This document shows positions 42,257-50,354 of a DNA stretch of 64,000 nt, piece after piece. The DNA comes from Anaerostipes sp. GTDB taxonomy: Bacteria > Bacillota > Clostridia > Lachnospirales > Lachnospiraceae. Location: positions 186,001 to 250,000 of the forward strand of contig NZ_JAGZSD010000005.1 in the NCBI RefSeq assembly GCF_018381315.1, given 5' to 3'. Under the pieces are notes generated by a model that ran no database searches, had not been told where the DNA came from, and was given only the letters and a program-made list of their open reading frames with translations. The number at the start of each line of letters is the position of its first letter. Position 1 is the stretch's first letter. The position numbers and the translations under genes were made by a program.

Positions 42257-43981
42257 CTACTTGTCCTCCTTTGATACATAAATCAAACTGCTGTGCAGAT
42301 ATCCCGCTATCATCAGATCCTGTTGAATTTTCCCTTCTGGTTCATATTCCGTTATCATACAGTACAGCTGATTAAAATGTTTACTCCATATATCAATTTC
42401 ATAATTATATTTCTTAAAAAACTGCACCAACTTTTCCTTCAGCATCGCATCTGTTTTTGCGTTCAAAAATGGATTTGCCAGTGCATGGGTTTTTCTCTTT
42501 CCTTTATTTAAAGAAATATAATACTGTACCAGCTGTCCCACTGCAAAAAAGTATTCACCATCTGATTGTATATTCTGTGTTTCTTTTGCTTCCAGTTTTG
42601 TTTTTAAATCAGCTACGATCTGATCAATTCTGCTTCCCATCGTATCCTCCTCTTTATCTGAAAAATATTCCAACAGTGAATGGCGTAGATTAAAACAGTC
42701 CATGGCCTTAAAAATATATCCTTCCTCCAGTGCCCCCAATACCAAATCCAAAGACACTCTCTTTAAAACTTTTGCGGCATGAGCCGTTTCATCTTTATAA
42801 AGCCAGTCAAAAATTGCTTCCCGCGCATGTATAAGATTCCTTTTGATGTATCCATCGTTCATTCCCAGCTTATCCTGCGGAGTAAAATAATTTCCTGCAA
42901 GAAATTTTGAGAAGAAAACTACATCTAACAGCGTCTGGATTTTCTCCTTTTTATAAAACGTTCCATATTCCGTTCCTTCCTTATGCTCTTTTGGAGTATA
43001 TCCAAGAGCGTTCCGATACTTAAATGGCTTATTTACCGAAGGATGGTAGCAAGAAATAATATCACTGCTATGAATTTCTACTTCTTTTCCTTTTTGGATT
43101 CGTAAATAAACACCATTAAAATTTCTGTCTATCATCTCCTTATTTTTGTATGCACGGATTGTCCTTTCTTCTGTGTCGACATATACATTTGATTTCCCCA
43201 CCATGGCATAATTCATCAGATGATCAAAGAATTTCTTCTGCATCAGTACCTCTTCCTTATTTAAAAGAAATGGCACCTCTGTTTTTTTTGTTCTGCTGGA
43301 CAGGTAAGTTTTTTTTGCATTCATCCCAAGATTATTATTCGGAAGACCGTAAATTTGCTCTTCAATCTCCAGGTTATAGTCATTGCTGTTATAAATATTC
43401 GGAACCAGATACCGATCATTTTCTCTTTTATACTGTTCCATTGGAGCTTCAAAAAAGATTTTCAGATAATCTTTCTTTGAAAGATCCACATCCAATTTAA
43501 AAATATGATCTTTTATCCACTGGCGGTATTGATCTGCAGTATAAAGAGGAATCTCTCCAATGTCTTCCTCCAGCTTTTGATAAATCTTTAATGTCTGACC
43601 TTTGTATTTCAGTTCCGGATGACTGACCGCATCAAAATATCGGTCAATCGCTTCCATGTTTAGCTTTCCATTTTGGAGACTCTCCTTCTTTACAAAGAAC
43701 GAAAGATAATTATTGGAATGAATAATTTTTTTGTTGTCCTGCGGCTTATTCATATCAATCAGCCGGCTGTAATAATCATATTGACAAATTTGAGCAAAAA
43801 AACGATTCGTACGATTGATTTCACCAGTTTTCTTATCCAATTCTATTTCCACAGGCTCACTTAATGTACCGTCTTCCTTCACAATCAAATAAGTCCCATT
43901 CGCCGGTATGTAAAAATCAAAAAGCAAATTATTGTTTTTCCTTAATTCCTCTCTAAATATTTCTGTACACTCTTTAAGCAA
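42257..43981 (-). CDS. cas8b: Type I-B Cascade large subunit Cas8b (Csh1)
   Basis: A 574-residue large subunit that recognises the PAM and target DNA. Type I-B Cas8b/Csh1 is recognised by the conserved N-terminal region TEIFREELRKNNNLLFDFYI and by length and locus position. The family is diverse, so subtype rests mainly on the associated Cas5/Cas7. The open frame reaches 44002, but AGGAGG is seven bases before a TTG at 43981, making that the likely start. Confidence 0.88.
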   Translation of the reverse strand: MLKECTEIFREELRKNNNLLFDFYIPANGTYLIVKEDGTLSEPVEIELDKKTGEINRTNRFFAQICQYDYYSRLIDMNKPQDNKKIIHSNNYLSFFVKKESLQNGKLNMEAIDRYFDAVSHPELKYKGQTLKIYQKLEEDIGEIPLYTADQYRQWIKDHIFKLDVDLSKKDYLKIFFEAPMEQYKRENDRYLVPNIYNSNDYNLEIEEQIYGLPNNNLGMNAKKTYLSSRTKKTEVPFLLNKEEVLMQKKFFDHLMNYAMVGKSNVYVDTEERTIRAYKNKEMIDRNFNGVYLRIQKGKEVEIHSSDIISCYHPSVNKPFKYRNALGYTPKEHKEGTEYGTFYKKEKIQTLLDVVFFSKFLAGNYFTPQDKLGMNDGYIKRNLIHAREAIFDWLYKDETAHAAKVLKRVSLDLVLGALEEGYIFKAMDCFNLRHSLLEYFSDKEEDTMGSRIDQIVADLKTKLEAKETQNIQSDGEYFFAVGQLVQYYISLNKGKRKTHALANPFLNAKTDAMLKEKLVQFFKKYNYEIDIWSKHFNQLYCMITEYEPEGKIQQDLMIAGYLHSSLIYVSKEDK

Positions 43982-43992
43982 AATGCAACCTC

Positions 43993-44694
43993 CTACATCC
44001 ACCGGTAATTTACAAATCCAGCTCCGCGGGCATTAATTTCTCCCAATCCTGTACCTAATGACATGTAACTGAGTTCCTGTGATAACTCATTATCTGCAAC
44101 TTTTAATGCAATCTTATCTCCCAGCAGCTTTATCTTTTTGTACGCGACTGCGATGGGTGCTCTGTTTTGAACTTGAATCATTCGGATGAACTCAAAATCT
44201 TCCTCTATTTTTGTACTGCAGAAATTATTATACTTTTTGATTAAATTTACTGTTAATCTATTCTCATATTCCTCCAACGAAAAAAATCCCCTCCAGTAGC
44301 GTTCCGCTTTTACAATCACCGGGGAGATAGAATAAATCGTATCTATAATTTTATGTTTCTTGGGAATGATTCTAATATCACAGGTCAATGCCTGCATTTC
44401 TTCGGACCGTTCATTCTTTAATTTTTCTGAAAAAACCTCTGCAAGCCTGGGATCAATTGTACGGATTGTAATCACATACACCTTGTCCTTCTTGTATACT
44501 TTGTCTTTTTCCAGCGGATACGGATTCCCGAAAGAATAATTTTTGAACTGATTTGTCTCATGAAATTCCAGAAGTGCTTCGTCTCTGCTCAGGCAGATGT
44601 CAATCAGCGCTGCCGTCTTTTTTTGAACTGTCTCGACTGGTATATCCTCTAATAAATATACCTTTAAGCGGACTTCGAATACTTGTAAATCCAC
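43993..44694 (-). CDS. cas6: CRISPR RNA endonuclease Cas6
   Basis: A 233-residue RAMP endoribonuclease that cuts pre-crRNA within repeats to leave the 8-nt ATTGAAAT handle. The two ferredoxin folds end in the glycine-rich loop SLGTGLGEINARGAGFVNYR near the C-terminus, diagnostic of Cas6. A candidate catalytic His lies near residue 42 (LEFHETNQF). It is the first cas gene, starts at a GTG after GGAAGGGGTGG and overlaps the end region of cas8b. It is the only cas6 in the window and presumably supplies both CRISPR systems. Confidence 0.93.
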   Translation of the reverse strand: MDLQVFEVRLKVYLLEDIPVETVQKKTAALIDICLSRDEALLEFHETNQFKNYSFGNPYPLEKDKVYKKDKVYVITIRTIDPRLAEVFSEKLKNERSEEMQALTCDIRIIPKKHKIIDTIYSISPVIVKAERYWRGFFSLEEYENRLTVNLIKKYNNFCSTKIEEDFEFIRMIQVQNRAPIAVAYKKIKLLGDKIALKVADNELSQELSYMSLGTGLGEINARGAGFVNYRWM

Positions 44695-44789
44695 TGCCCC
44701 ACCCCTTCCTTTTGCATTTTACCCTCATATCATATGTGTTTTGATATGGTTCATTAGTTTCTTTTATACATAAACCATTCTATTGTTCT

Positions 44790-44818
44790 ATTTTACTATA
44801 TTTTTCAAAAAAATACAA
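44790..44818 (-). promoter_or_regulatory. Promoter of the cas operon
   Basis: On the minus strand TTGTAT (44813-44818) and TAAAAT (44790-44795) are separated by 17 bp in a very AT-rich region. The leader to cas6 is about 90 nt and holds an ATATGATATGAGG segment but no clear operator. The rest of 44695-45025 shows only one short hairpin (44987-45014). Confidence 0.65.
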
Positions 44819-45025
44819 CTTTTTATAGCTTTTTTTAACAATATATATCATTAATTCATATAATTAGAATAAAATTAACAGCAAAAGGTTTAAAACATTG
44901 TCTTTAAAAGTATTTATGGGGCTGTTTTCATTTCCTTGTTGTTTTTATTATATCTCTAAATGTAGATAGATTCAATGCTGCTTCCCGTACAATTAAAAGA
45001 AATTGTACGGAAAGCAATCCTATGG

Positions 45026-45559
45026 CTATTTCCGGTCAAAATAAGGTGCCTTTCCTGAAGCAGAAAGAGGTATTCCCAAAACGATCTTCACCTCAGGTCC
45101 GAGTAATCCCAGTGATAAAGCTCCTTTTCCTATAGAAAACATAATCCGGTTATCCACACGTTCCATAGAGGCCACACTGACTGCTGAGCCTAATGCAATT
45201 CCAAGATCGATCGGGTCAAACACACAGACGCTCTGATTTTCTCTGCACCCTTCACAGTTTGTTTGGTTACAGTACCCACAGCATTCATTCAGGCCCCTCT
45301 GCTGATAGGAAACACCTGCTAAGACAACAGCCTGGCTTTTTCGTAAGTTTTCTGCATCTCTTACGTAGAAATCCTGCCCCTGTTCTTTTCCCAGTCTTTC
45401 TGTTTCATCTGCAAGCTTTAAGAGATGTTCTCCGGTGACAACTGCGGTGTGGATAAAATCCATTCCCCTTGTCTTCGGTGCTGTCCTTGCCGCCACACAT
45501 ATCTGCCTTGCAGTCTGAAGTACCCCTTCCATTTCTAAATCCTTTTCCCTATAAATCAT
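45026..45559 (-). CDS. DUF2148 ferredoxin-domain protein
   Basis: A 177-residue cytoplasmic protein of the DUF2148 family. It has a helical N-terminus (TARQICVAARTAPKTRGMDF) and a cysteine cluster CCGYCNQTNCEGC suited to iron-sulfur binding, then a conserved glycine-rich DLGIALGSAVSVASME and VKIVLGIPLSASGKAPYFDR. Function is not established. AGGAGGATATACAG precedes the ATG. It borders the CRISPR island and follows the second rsmH gene. Confidence 0.85.
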   Translation of the reverse strand: MIYREKDLEMEGVLQTARQICVAARTAPKTRGMDFIHTAVVTGEHLLKLADETERLGKEQGQDFYVRDAENLRKSQAVVLAGVSYQQRGLNECCGYCNQTNCEGCRENQSVCVFDPIDLGIALGSAVSVASMERVDNRIMFSIGKGALSLGLLGPEVKIVLGIPLSASGKAPYFDRK

Positions 45560-45598
45560 CTGTATATCCTCCTATGTCCTGCTATTTTCCAAATTTAT

Positions 45599-46654
45599 TC
45601 AGGCTTTTACAGCCCATCTCATTTTCGTTGAACGTGCCCGGCTGTTCAGCCTGCATTCTTCAGCAGAAGGACGGATGACTTCGGTGGAAATCTCTTTATA
45701 AACGCCTTCCCGCAGAAAATGTTTAAAGGACTTTTTGACAAGCCTGTCTTCTCCGGAATGAAATGTCAGTATGGCAGCCCGTCCATCTTTTGCCATAATA
45801 TCAGGCAGCTTCTCCAAGAATTCATACAGTACTTCGAACTCATTATTAACATCAATGCGCAGGGCCTGAAACGTTCTCTGACATGTTTTTTTCACAGTTT
45901 CATTTCTCTCATTCTCCGGAATAAATTGCAAAGCTTCCTCAATCACTTCCCGGAGTTTCGTTGTGGTATCAATGGCAGTCCCCTTTTTGATCTTGGAAAC
46001 TACTGCACGGGAGATTACATCCGCATAGGGTTCATCTGAATTTTCAGCCAGCATTCCCTGCAGTTCTTCCCTGGTAATATCTCTCAGCCTGTCAGCTGCT
46101 GACACTCCCTTCTCAGGATTCAGGCGAAGATCCAGCGGACCCTCTGTCTTGTAGGAGAATCCTCTGTCCGGGTTGTCAATCTGCATAGAAGAAACGCCCA
46201 GATCTGCCAGGACAAAATCAAACAGCCCTGCTTCCTCTGAAATCTCATCAATCTTTGCAAAATTGAGCTGGCGGATTGTCAGTATTTCCGGTCCAAAGCC
46301 CAGATTTTTAAGACGCTCTCTTGTTTTTTCTATCTCTATACTGTCCACATCCAGAGAATACATATGCCCTTTGGATTTGAGACATTTCAGCATCTCCTGT
46401 GTGTGTCCGCCATATCCTAACGTTGCATCCAATCCGGTCTGTCCTGGTTTAATCTGAAGAAACTCAAGAATTTCTTTTACACAGATCGGGATGTGCATGC
46501 CGGCAGGCGTGCTGCCTTTCTGAATCACTTTGGCCACTGTATCCGGATACTTCTCCGGGTGGAGTTCTTTATATTTTTCTTTATAATTTCTCGGATGTGT
46601 GCCGCTGTAGCGGACACGTCTCTTATGCTTTTGCTTTTCTTCCTTACTCTCCAT
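45599..46654 (-). CDS. RsmH-like methyltransferase paralogue
   Basis: A 351-residue paralogue of the dcw rsmH. After a basic N-terminal extension of about 45 residues (KEEKQKHKRRVRYSGTHPRN) it shows LDATLGYGGHTQEMLK (SAM loop), VLADLGVSSMQIDNPDRGFS, QRTFQALRIDVNNEFEVL and LTFHSGEDRLVKKSF. The conserved set is intact, so it is probably active on rRNA or another target. GAGGTAGTC supports the ATG at 46654 over 46669. It is outside any cell-division cluster and convergent with nothing obvious. Confidence 0.88.
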   Translation of the reverse strand: MESKEEKQKHKRRVRYSGTHPRNYKEKYKELHPEKYPDTVAKVIQKGSTPAGMHIPICVKEILEFLQIKPGQTGLDATLGYGGHTQEMLKCLKSKGHMYSLDVDSIEIEKTRERLKNLGFGPEILTIRQLNFAKIDEISEEAGLFDFVLADLGVSSMQIDNPDRGFSYKTEGPLDLRLNPEKGVSAADRLRDITREELQGMLAENSDEPYADVISRAVVSKIKKGTAIDTTTKLREVIEEALQFIPENERNETVKKTCQRTFQALRIDVNNEFEVLYEFLEKLPDIMAKDGRAAILTFHSGEDRLVKKSFKHFLREGVYKEISTEVIRPSAEECRLNSRARSTKMRWAVKA

Positions 46655-46838
46655 GACTACCTCTTTCATATTTTTCGTATTTTCTTTTTATCCGTATATT
46701 GGTTTGTTCTGAAAGACTTCTTCCTCTGCCTTCTCTTCCCATGTTACCACATTTCGTAAAAACGGGAAATATGAAGCCATATCATAGCGGTATATTTTTT
46801 TTACCCCCGCATATAGTAAAAGAAAAAGGATTTTTTAA

Positions 46839-48074
46839 ATGGCAGACAAAGGCAACTTAAAAATTCAAGTAAACTCTACCATTGGATATATTCCGGTTCA
46901 GAATGCCACAGTTTCAATTTCGTATACCGGTGAATCCGATCAGGTGCTAGAGCAGGTCAGTACCAATCAGAACGGACAGACTGAAGAGATTGCACTGGAT
47001 GCCCCTCCCGTAGAATACAGTCTTTCTCCGAGCGAAAACCAGCCATATTCAGAATACAATCTGCATGTGACTGCACCTGACTATGAACCAATCACTATCT
47101 CCGGGGCTCAGGTCCTGGCAAATACAAACGGCCTGCAGAATGTAAGTCTGATTCCCTCGGAAACATCAACAACAGATCTGGATAATATCGTCATAGGACC
47201 GCATACTTTGTGGGGTGAATACCCTCCCAAAATTGCCGAGGACGAGATTAAACCTGTCAGTGAAACCGGAGAAATCGTATTAAGCCGTGTGGTTATTCCG
47301 GAGTTCATCATTGTCCATGACGGACCTATCAGCGACCAGACAGCCCAGAATTATTATGTGCGCTACAAGGATTACATTAAAAATGTGGCGGCATGTGAAG
47401 TCTATTCTACCTGGACACGGGCGGCATTGGAAGCGAATATTCTTGCAATCATGTCCTTCACTTTAAACAGAGTTTACACAGAATGGTACAGAAATAAAGG
47501 CCATGACTTTACGATCACTTCTTCCACTGCTTATGACCACAAGTGGATGAACGGCAAGACAACATATGATTCCATTAATACGATTGTGGATGAAATTTTT
47601 GCAAGCTATCTGTCCCGTCCTAATGTACGCCAGCCGATCCTTACCCAATACTGTGACGGCAAACGGGTAACCTGCCCTGAGTGGATGACACAGTGGGGCT
47701 CTCAATATCTGGGGGAACAGGGCTACACTCCAATTGAAATTCTCAGATATTATTACGGAGAAAGCATCTATATTAATACTGCGGAACAGATCTCCGGTAT
47801 TCCTTCCTCATGGCCGGGGCATGATCTGACCATCGGCTCCACCGGTGACAAAGTTCGTCAGATGCAGGAGCAGTTAAACCGAATCGCGCAGGATTATCCT
47901 TCCATCCCTACGATACCGGTAGACGGCACTTTCGGCCAGCAGACTGCCAATGCCGTAAGGATATTCCAGAATGTATTCGGTCTGGGCCAGACAGGAGTCG
48001 TTGACTATCCTACCTGGTATAAGATCAGTGAGATCTATGTTGCGGTCAGCCGGATCGCAGAACTGAATCCATAG
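46839..48074 (+). CDS. SpoIID-like protein with peptidoglycan-binding domain
   Basis: A 411-residue protein in three parts: an N-terminal beta-rich domain resembling a carboxypeptidase regulatory-type fold (IQVNSTIGYIPVQNATVSIS), a middle segment NVAACEVYSTWTRAALEAN with LAIMSFTLNRVYTEWYRNKG that resembles the SpoIID/LytB motif around its catalytic Glu, and a C-terminal PG-binding domain (GHDLTIGSTGDKVRQMQEQL; VDGTFGQQTANAVRIFQ). No signal peptide is evident. A spore or cell-wall remodelling role is plausible by domain content; the SpoIID match is weak. A weak AAGGA precedes the ATG. Confidence 0.65.
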   Translation: MADKGNLKIQVNSTIGYIPVQNATVSISYTGESDQVLEQVSTNQNGQTEEIALDAPPVEYSLSPSENQPYSEYNLHVTAPDYEPITISGAQVLANTNGLQNVSLIPSETSTTDLDNIVIGPHTLWGEYPPKIAEDEIKPVSETGEIVLSRVVIPEFIIVHDGPISDQTAQNYYVRYKDYIKNVAACEVYSTWTRAALEANILAIMSFTLNRVYTEWYRNKGHDFTITSSTAYDHKWMNGKTTYDSINTIVDEIFASYLSRPNVRQPILTQYCDGKRVTCPEWMTQWGSQYLGEQGYTPIEILRYYYGESIYINTAEQISGIPSSWPGHDLTIGSTGDKVRQMQEQLNRIAQDYPSIPTIPVDGTFGQQTANAVRIFQNVFGLGQTGVVDYPTWYKISEIYVAVSRIAELNP

Positions 48075-48076
48075 CA

Positions 48077-48120
48077 AAAAAGAGGCAGCGGGAGTTTAAA
48101 TCCCTCTGCCTTCTCTTTTT
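48077..48120. terminator. Bidirectional terminator between convergent genes
   Basis: GGCAGCGGGA pairs with TCCCTCTGCC around GTTTAAA, flanked by AAAAAAGA and TCTCTTTTT. It separates the SpoIID-like gene from the MerR regulator and can act on both strands. Confidence 0.8.
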
Positions 48121-48884
48121 AATATCTGTAACTCCAAAAAATATTTGTCTTTGGGCTGTCTGTCAAAATAAAAGTCTGTTTCAACGATGAGGACTTCCTC
48201 CTCTTCTTCCCTTATATGTTCTTCTTCAATTCTGGTCGTATCTGAGACACTGCATTGGTAGGTGCCCTCCGGCAGACAGAATATCCTGGGATCTTCAATA
48301 TCTGTCTGCTGTATTTCCATAAATATATAATACAGATCCTCTGTGCCTTTTATATAACGGATAAGACCCTGCTGGTAAAATACAGTCAATCCCAGCTCCT
48401 GGGATAATGAGTACAATTTTGTAATTTCACTCATATAGGCTTTATCATCTGCGGAAGGATATTTCCACGGCAGCGCAATAATCATCCTTTTATCTATGGA
48501 TTTATAATAGAGATCTCTCCCCTTTTTCCGTATTTCATCTGATCCTCTGATTCTCTTTTCCAGTCCGTCTATCTGTGACAGTGTCCCCTGTATTTTTGCC
48601 GCCTTCTCCTCCGCTTTTTTCCGTCCGTCCTTCAGCAGGCTTTCGACATCCAGATGGTTCTTTTCATCCATATATTCCTGCATTTCTTTTAAAGGGATAT
48701 CTAATCCCAGACACAGAAGGATCAGATCCACCATCAGCATCTGATTAATGGCATAGTAACGGTATCCTGTTTTGGGATTAATGTATGCCGGCTTCAGAAT
48801 ACCAATTCTGTCATAATACCTTAGTGATTTGATGCCTACTCCTTTCATTTTAGAAACTTCTCCGATCGTTAAATAATCTTCCAT
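48096..48884 (-). CDS. MerR-family transcriptional regulator
   Basis: A 262-residue regulator. The N-terminal winged helix has LTIGEVSKMKGVGIKSLRYY and DRIGILKPAYINPKTGYRYY, followed by a dimerisation helix (EEKAAKIQGTLSQIDGLEKR) and a ligand-binding region similar to GyrI-like multidrug sensors, inferred from position and length. AAGGAGAAGTGAA precedes the ATG at 48884. It diverges from the MATE transporter and probably controls it. Confidence 0.88.
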   Translation of the reverse strand: MEDYLTIGEVSKMKGVGIKSLRYYDRIGILKPAYINPKTGYRYYAINQMLMVDLILLCLGLDIPLKEMQEYMDEKNHLDVESLLKDGRKKAEEKAAKIQGTLSQIDGLEKRIRGSDEIRKKGRDLYYKSIDKRMIIALPWKYPSADDKAYMSEITKLYSLSQELGLTVFYQQGLIRYIKGTEDLYYIFMEIQQTDIEDPRIFCLPEGTYQCSVSDTTRIEEEHIREEEEEVLIVETDFYFDRQPKDKYFLELQILKREGRGI

Positions 48885-48895
48885 TTCACTTCTCC

Positions 48896-48926
48896 TTGAC
48901 TCTCCCATTATGGGATACTTTATACT
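48896..48926 (+). promoter_or_regulatory. MerR-type promoter of the MATE gene
   Basis: TTGACT (48896-48901) and TATACT (48921-48926) are separated by 19 bp, the long spacer typical of MerR-controlled promoters. The spacer holds the perfect palindrome TCCCATTATGGGA (48903-48915). The MATE ATG follows at 48961 with GGAGG upstream. Confidence 0.8.
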
Positions 48927-48960
48927 TTTAGTATAACAGAATTTTGGAGGTTTTTATGAA

Positions 48961-50280
48961 ATGAACAAAAATAAATTTTATCAATTTGTTGTCCCATCGG
49001 TCTGTGCATCCATGGTGACCGGATTGTATTTTGTAGTTGACGGTATTTTTGTAGGCCGGGGAATTGGTTCATCCGGGCTGGGAGCTATTAATCTGGCAGT
49101 TCCTTTTATCTGTATCCTGACCGCAGTGGCTATGATGATCGCTATGGGAGGAGCGACTATTACATCCATCTTTATAGGACAGGGAAATGATAAAAAAGCT
49201 GTTCACTCCTTTATGAACAGTATTTTTCTTGTGTTAATATTTTCAGGTTTTATGACTGTATTTAGTTTTCTTTTTTCAGATCGTATTGCCGTATTCCTCG
49301 GAGCAGAGGGCAGCCTTCTTTCCCTTACTTCAGATTATCTGCGCTATTATATATTATTTGGAATTTTCTTCTGTATGGCCATGGTGCTTGCGGCGTTTGT
49401 CCGCAACGACGGAAGCCCGAGGCTCGGCCTTGTTGGAATGGCAGCCGGTGCATTAAGCAATGTGTTCCTTGACTGGCTTTTTATTTTTGTGTTACATATG
49501 GGAATCCACGGAGCAGCCATCGCATCCGGACTGGGCCAGGTCATTTCCTGCATGATCATGCTTCCCCATTTTGTACGGGGAAAAGGCAGGCTGAAATTAA
49601 AACTCCTGCCCCTGAAAAAGTATTATGCTGTGGAAATTCTCCGCCGGGGCATACCGGAGCTGATTACACAGATGAGCCAGCCTATCACAATTTTCTGCTA
49701 TAATCTGATTGTGATCCGGTATCTTGGCAATATAGGAGTCTCTGCATTTTCTGTAGTGTGTTATCTCCTGACCTTAGTATTCTGCATCTTTATCGGAGTA
49801 TCCGACGGAATCCAGCCGCTGATCAGCCGCTCTGTGGGAGAAGGAAAAAAAGAATTGGAAAGGTATTTTTTCCGAAAGGGGATTATCCTAAACTTTCTTC
49901 TGGCTCTTTTCTTATATGCAGTCCTTCTGCTGTTCGGCGAACCGATCGTTCACATATTTAACCGGGAACCCGCTCTTGTGCGCCTTGCCAGTGAAAGCTT
50001 GTCTGTCTATGGAATTTCGTTTTTGTTTGCTGCAGTCAACATGATTTTCACTACCTATCATCTGGCATCCAAGAGAACATCCAGGGCATTGATCATCGCT
50101 TCCCTCAGAAGTTTCGTCGTCAATGTAGCCTTTATCTTTCTTCTTCCTTCCGTCTTTGGAAGGCAGGCCCTATGGACCGGCATCATTGCCGCTGAAGCCG
50201 CTGTGACTGCTGTTGCTGTACTTATGATGAAAAAACCGCTGAAGCCTCAGACATATCAGGCAACAGCTGCAGAAAACTAA
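48961..50280 (+). CDS. MATE-family multidrug efflux transporter
   Basis: A 439-residue inner-membrane exporter with about twelve hydrophobic segments in two similar halves. The MATE pattern is visible in YQFVVPSVCASMVTGLYFVV, VDGIFVGRGIGSSGLGAINL and GIPELITQMSQPITIFCYN. These proteins export cationic drugs or toxins by cation antiport. It diverges from a MerR regulator whose operator overlaps its promoter. Substrate unknown. Confidence 0.93.
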   Translation: MNKNKFYQFVVPSVCASMVTGLYFVVDGIFVGRGIGSSGLGAINLAVPFICILTAVAMMIAMGGATITSIFIGQGNDKKAVHSFMNSIFLVLIFSGFMTVFSFLFSDRIAVFLGAEGSLLSLTSDYLRYYILFGIFFCMAMVLAAFVRNDGSPRLGLVGMAAGALSNVFLDWLFIFVLHMGIHGAAIASGLGQVISCMIMLPHFVRGKGRLKLKLLPLKKYYAVEILRRGIPELITQMSQPITIFCYNLIVIRYLGNIGVSAFSVVCYLLTLVFCIFIGVSDGIQPLISRSVGEGKKELERYFFRKGIILNFLLALFLYAVLLLFGEPIVHIFNREPALVRLASESLSVYGISFLFAAVNMIFTTYHLASKRTSRALIIASLRSFVVNVAFIFLLPSVFGRQALWTGIIAAEAAVTAVAVLMMKKPLKPQTYQATAAEN

Positions 50281-50310
50281 CAGATCTATAGTAGTTATAA
50301 TGAGAAACAA

Positions 50311-50346
50311 AAATAGAGCCAGGCATTCAAAGCCTGACTCTATTTT
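50311..50346. terminator. Bidirectional terminator between MATE and hppA genes
   Basis: AATAGAGCCAGGC pairs with GCCTGACTCTATT around ATTCAAA, with flanking A- and T-tracts. Confidence 0.85.
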
Positions 50347-50354
50347 TATATCTC

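Noticed and set aside
24600..45000. The CRISPR island as an integrated mobile element
   Set aside because: It is AT-rich and bordered by dispersed repeats, but no integrase, transposase or attachment-site duplication is visible.
44987..45014. CCGTACAATT...AATTGTACGG hairpin after the DUF2148 gene as a terminator
   Set aside because: The stem is good, but no U-tract follows on the minus strand (GAAGCAGC), so I list it only as a possible structure.
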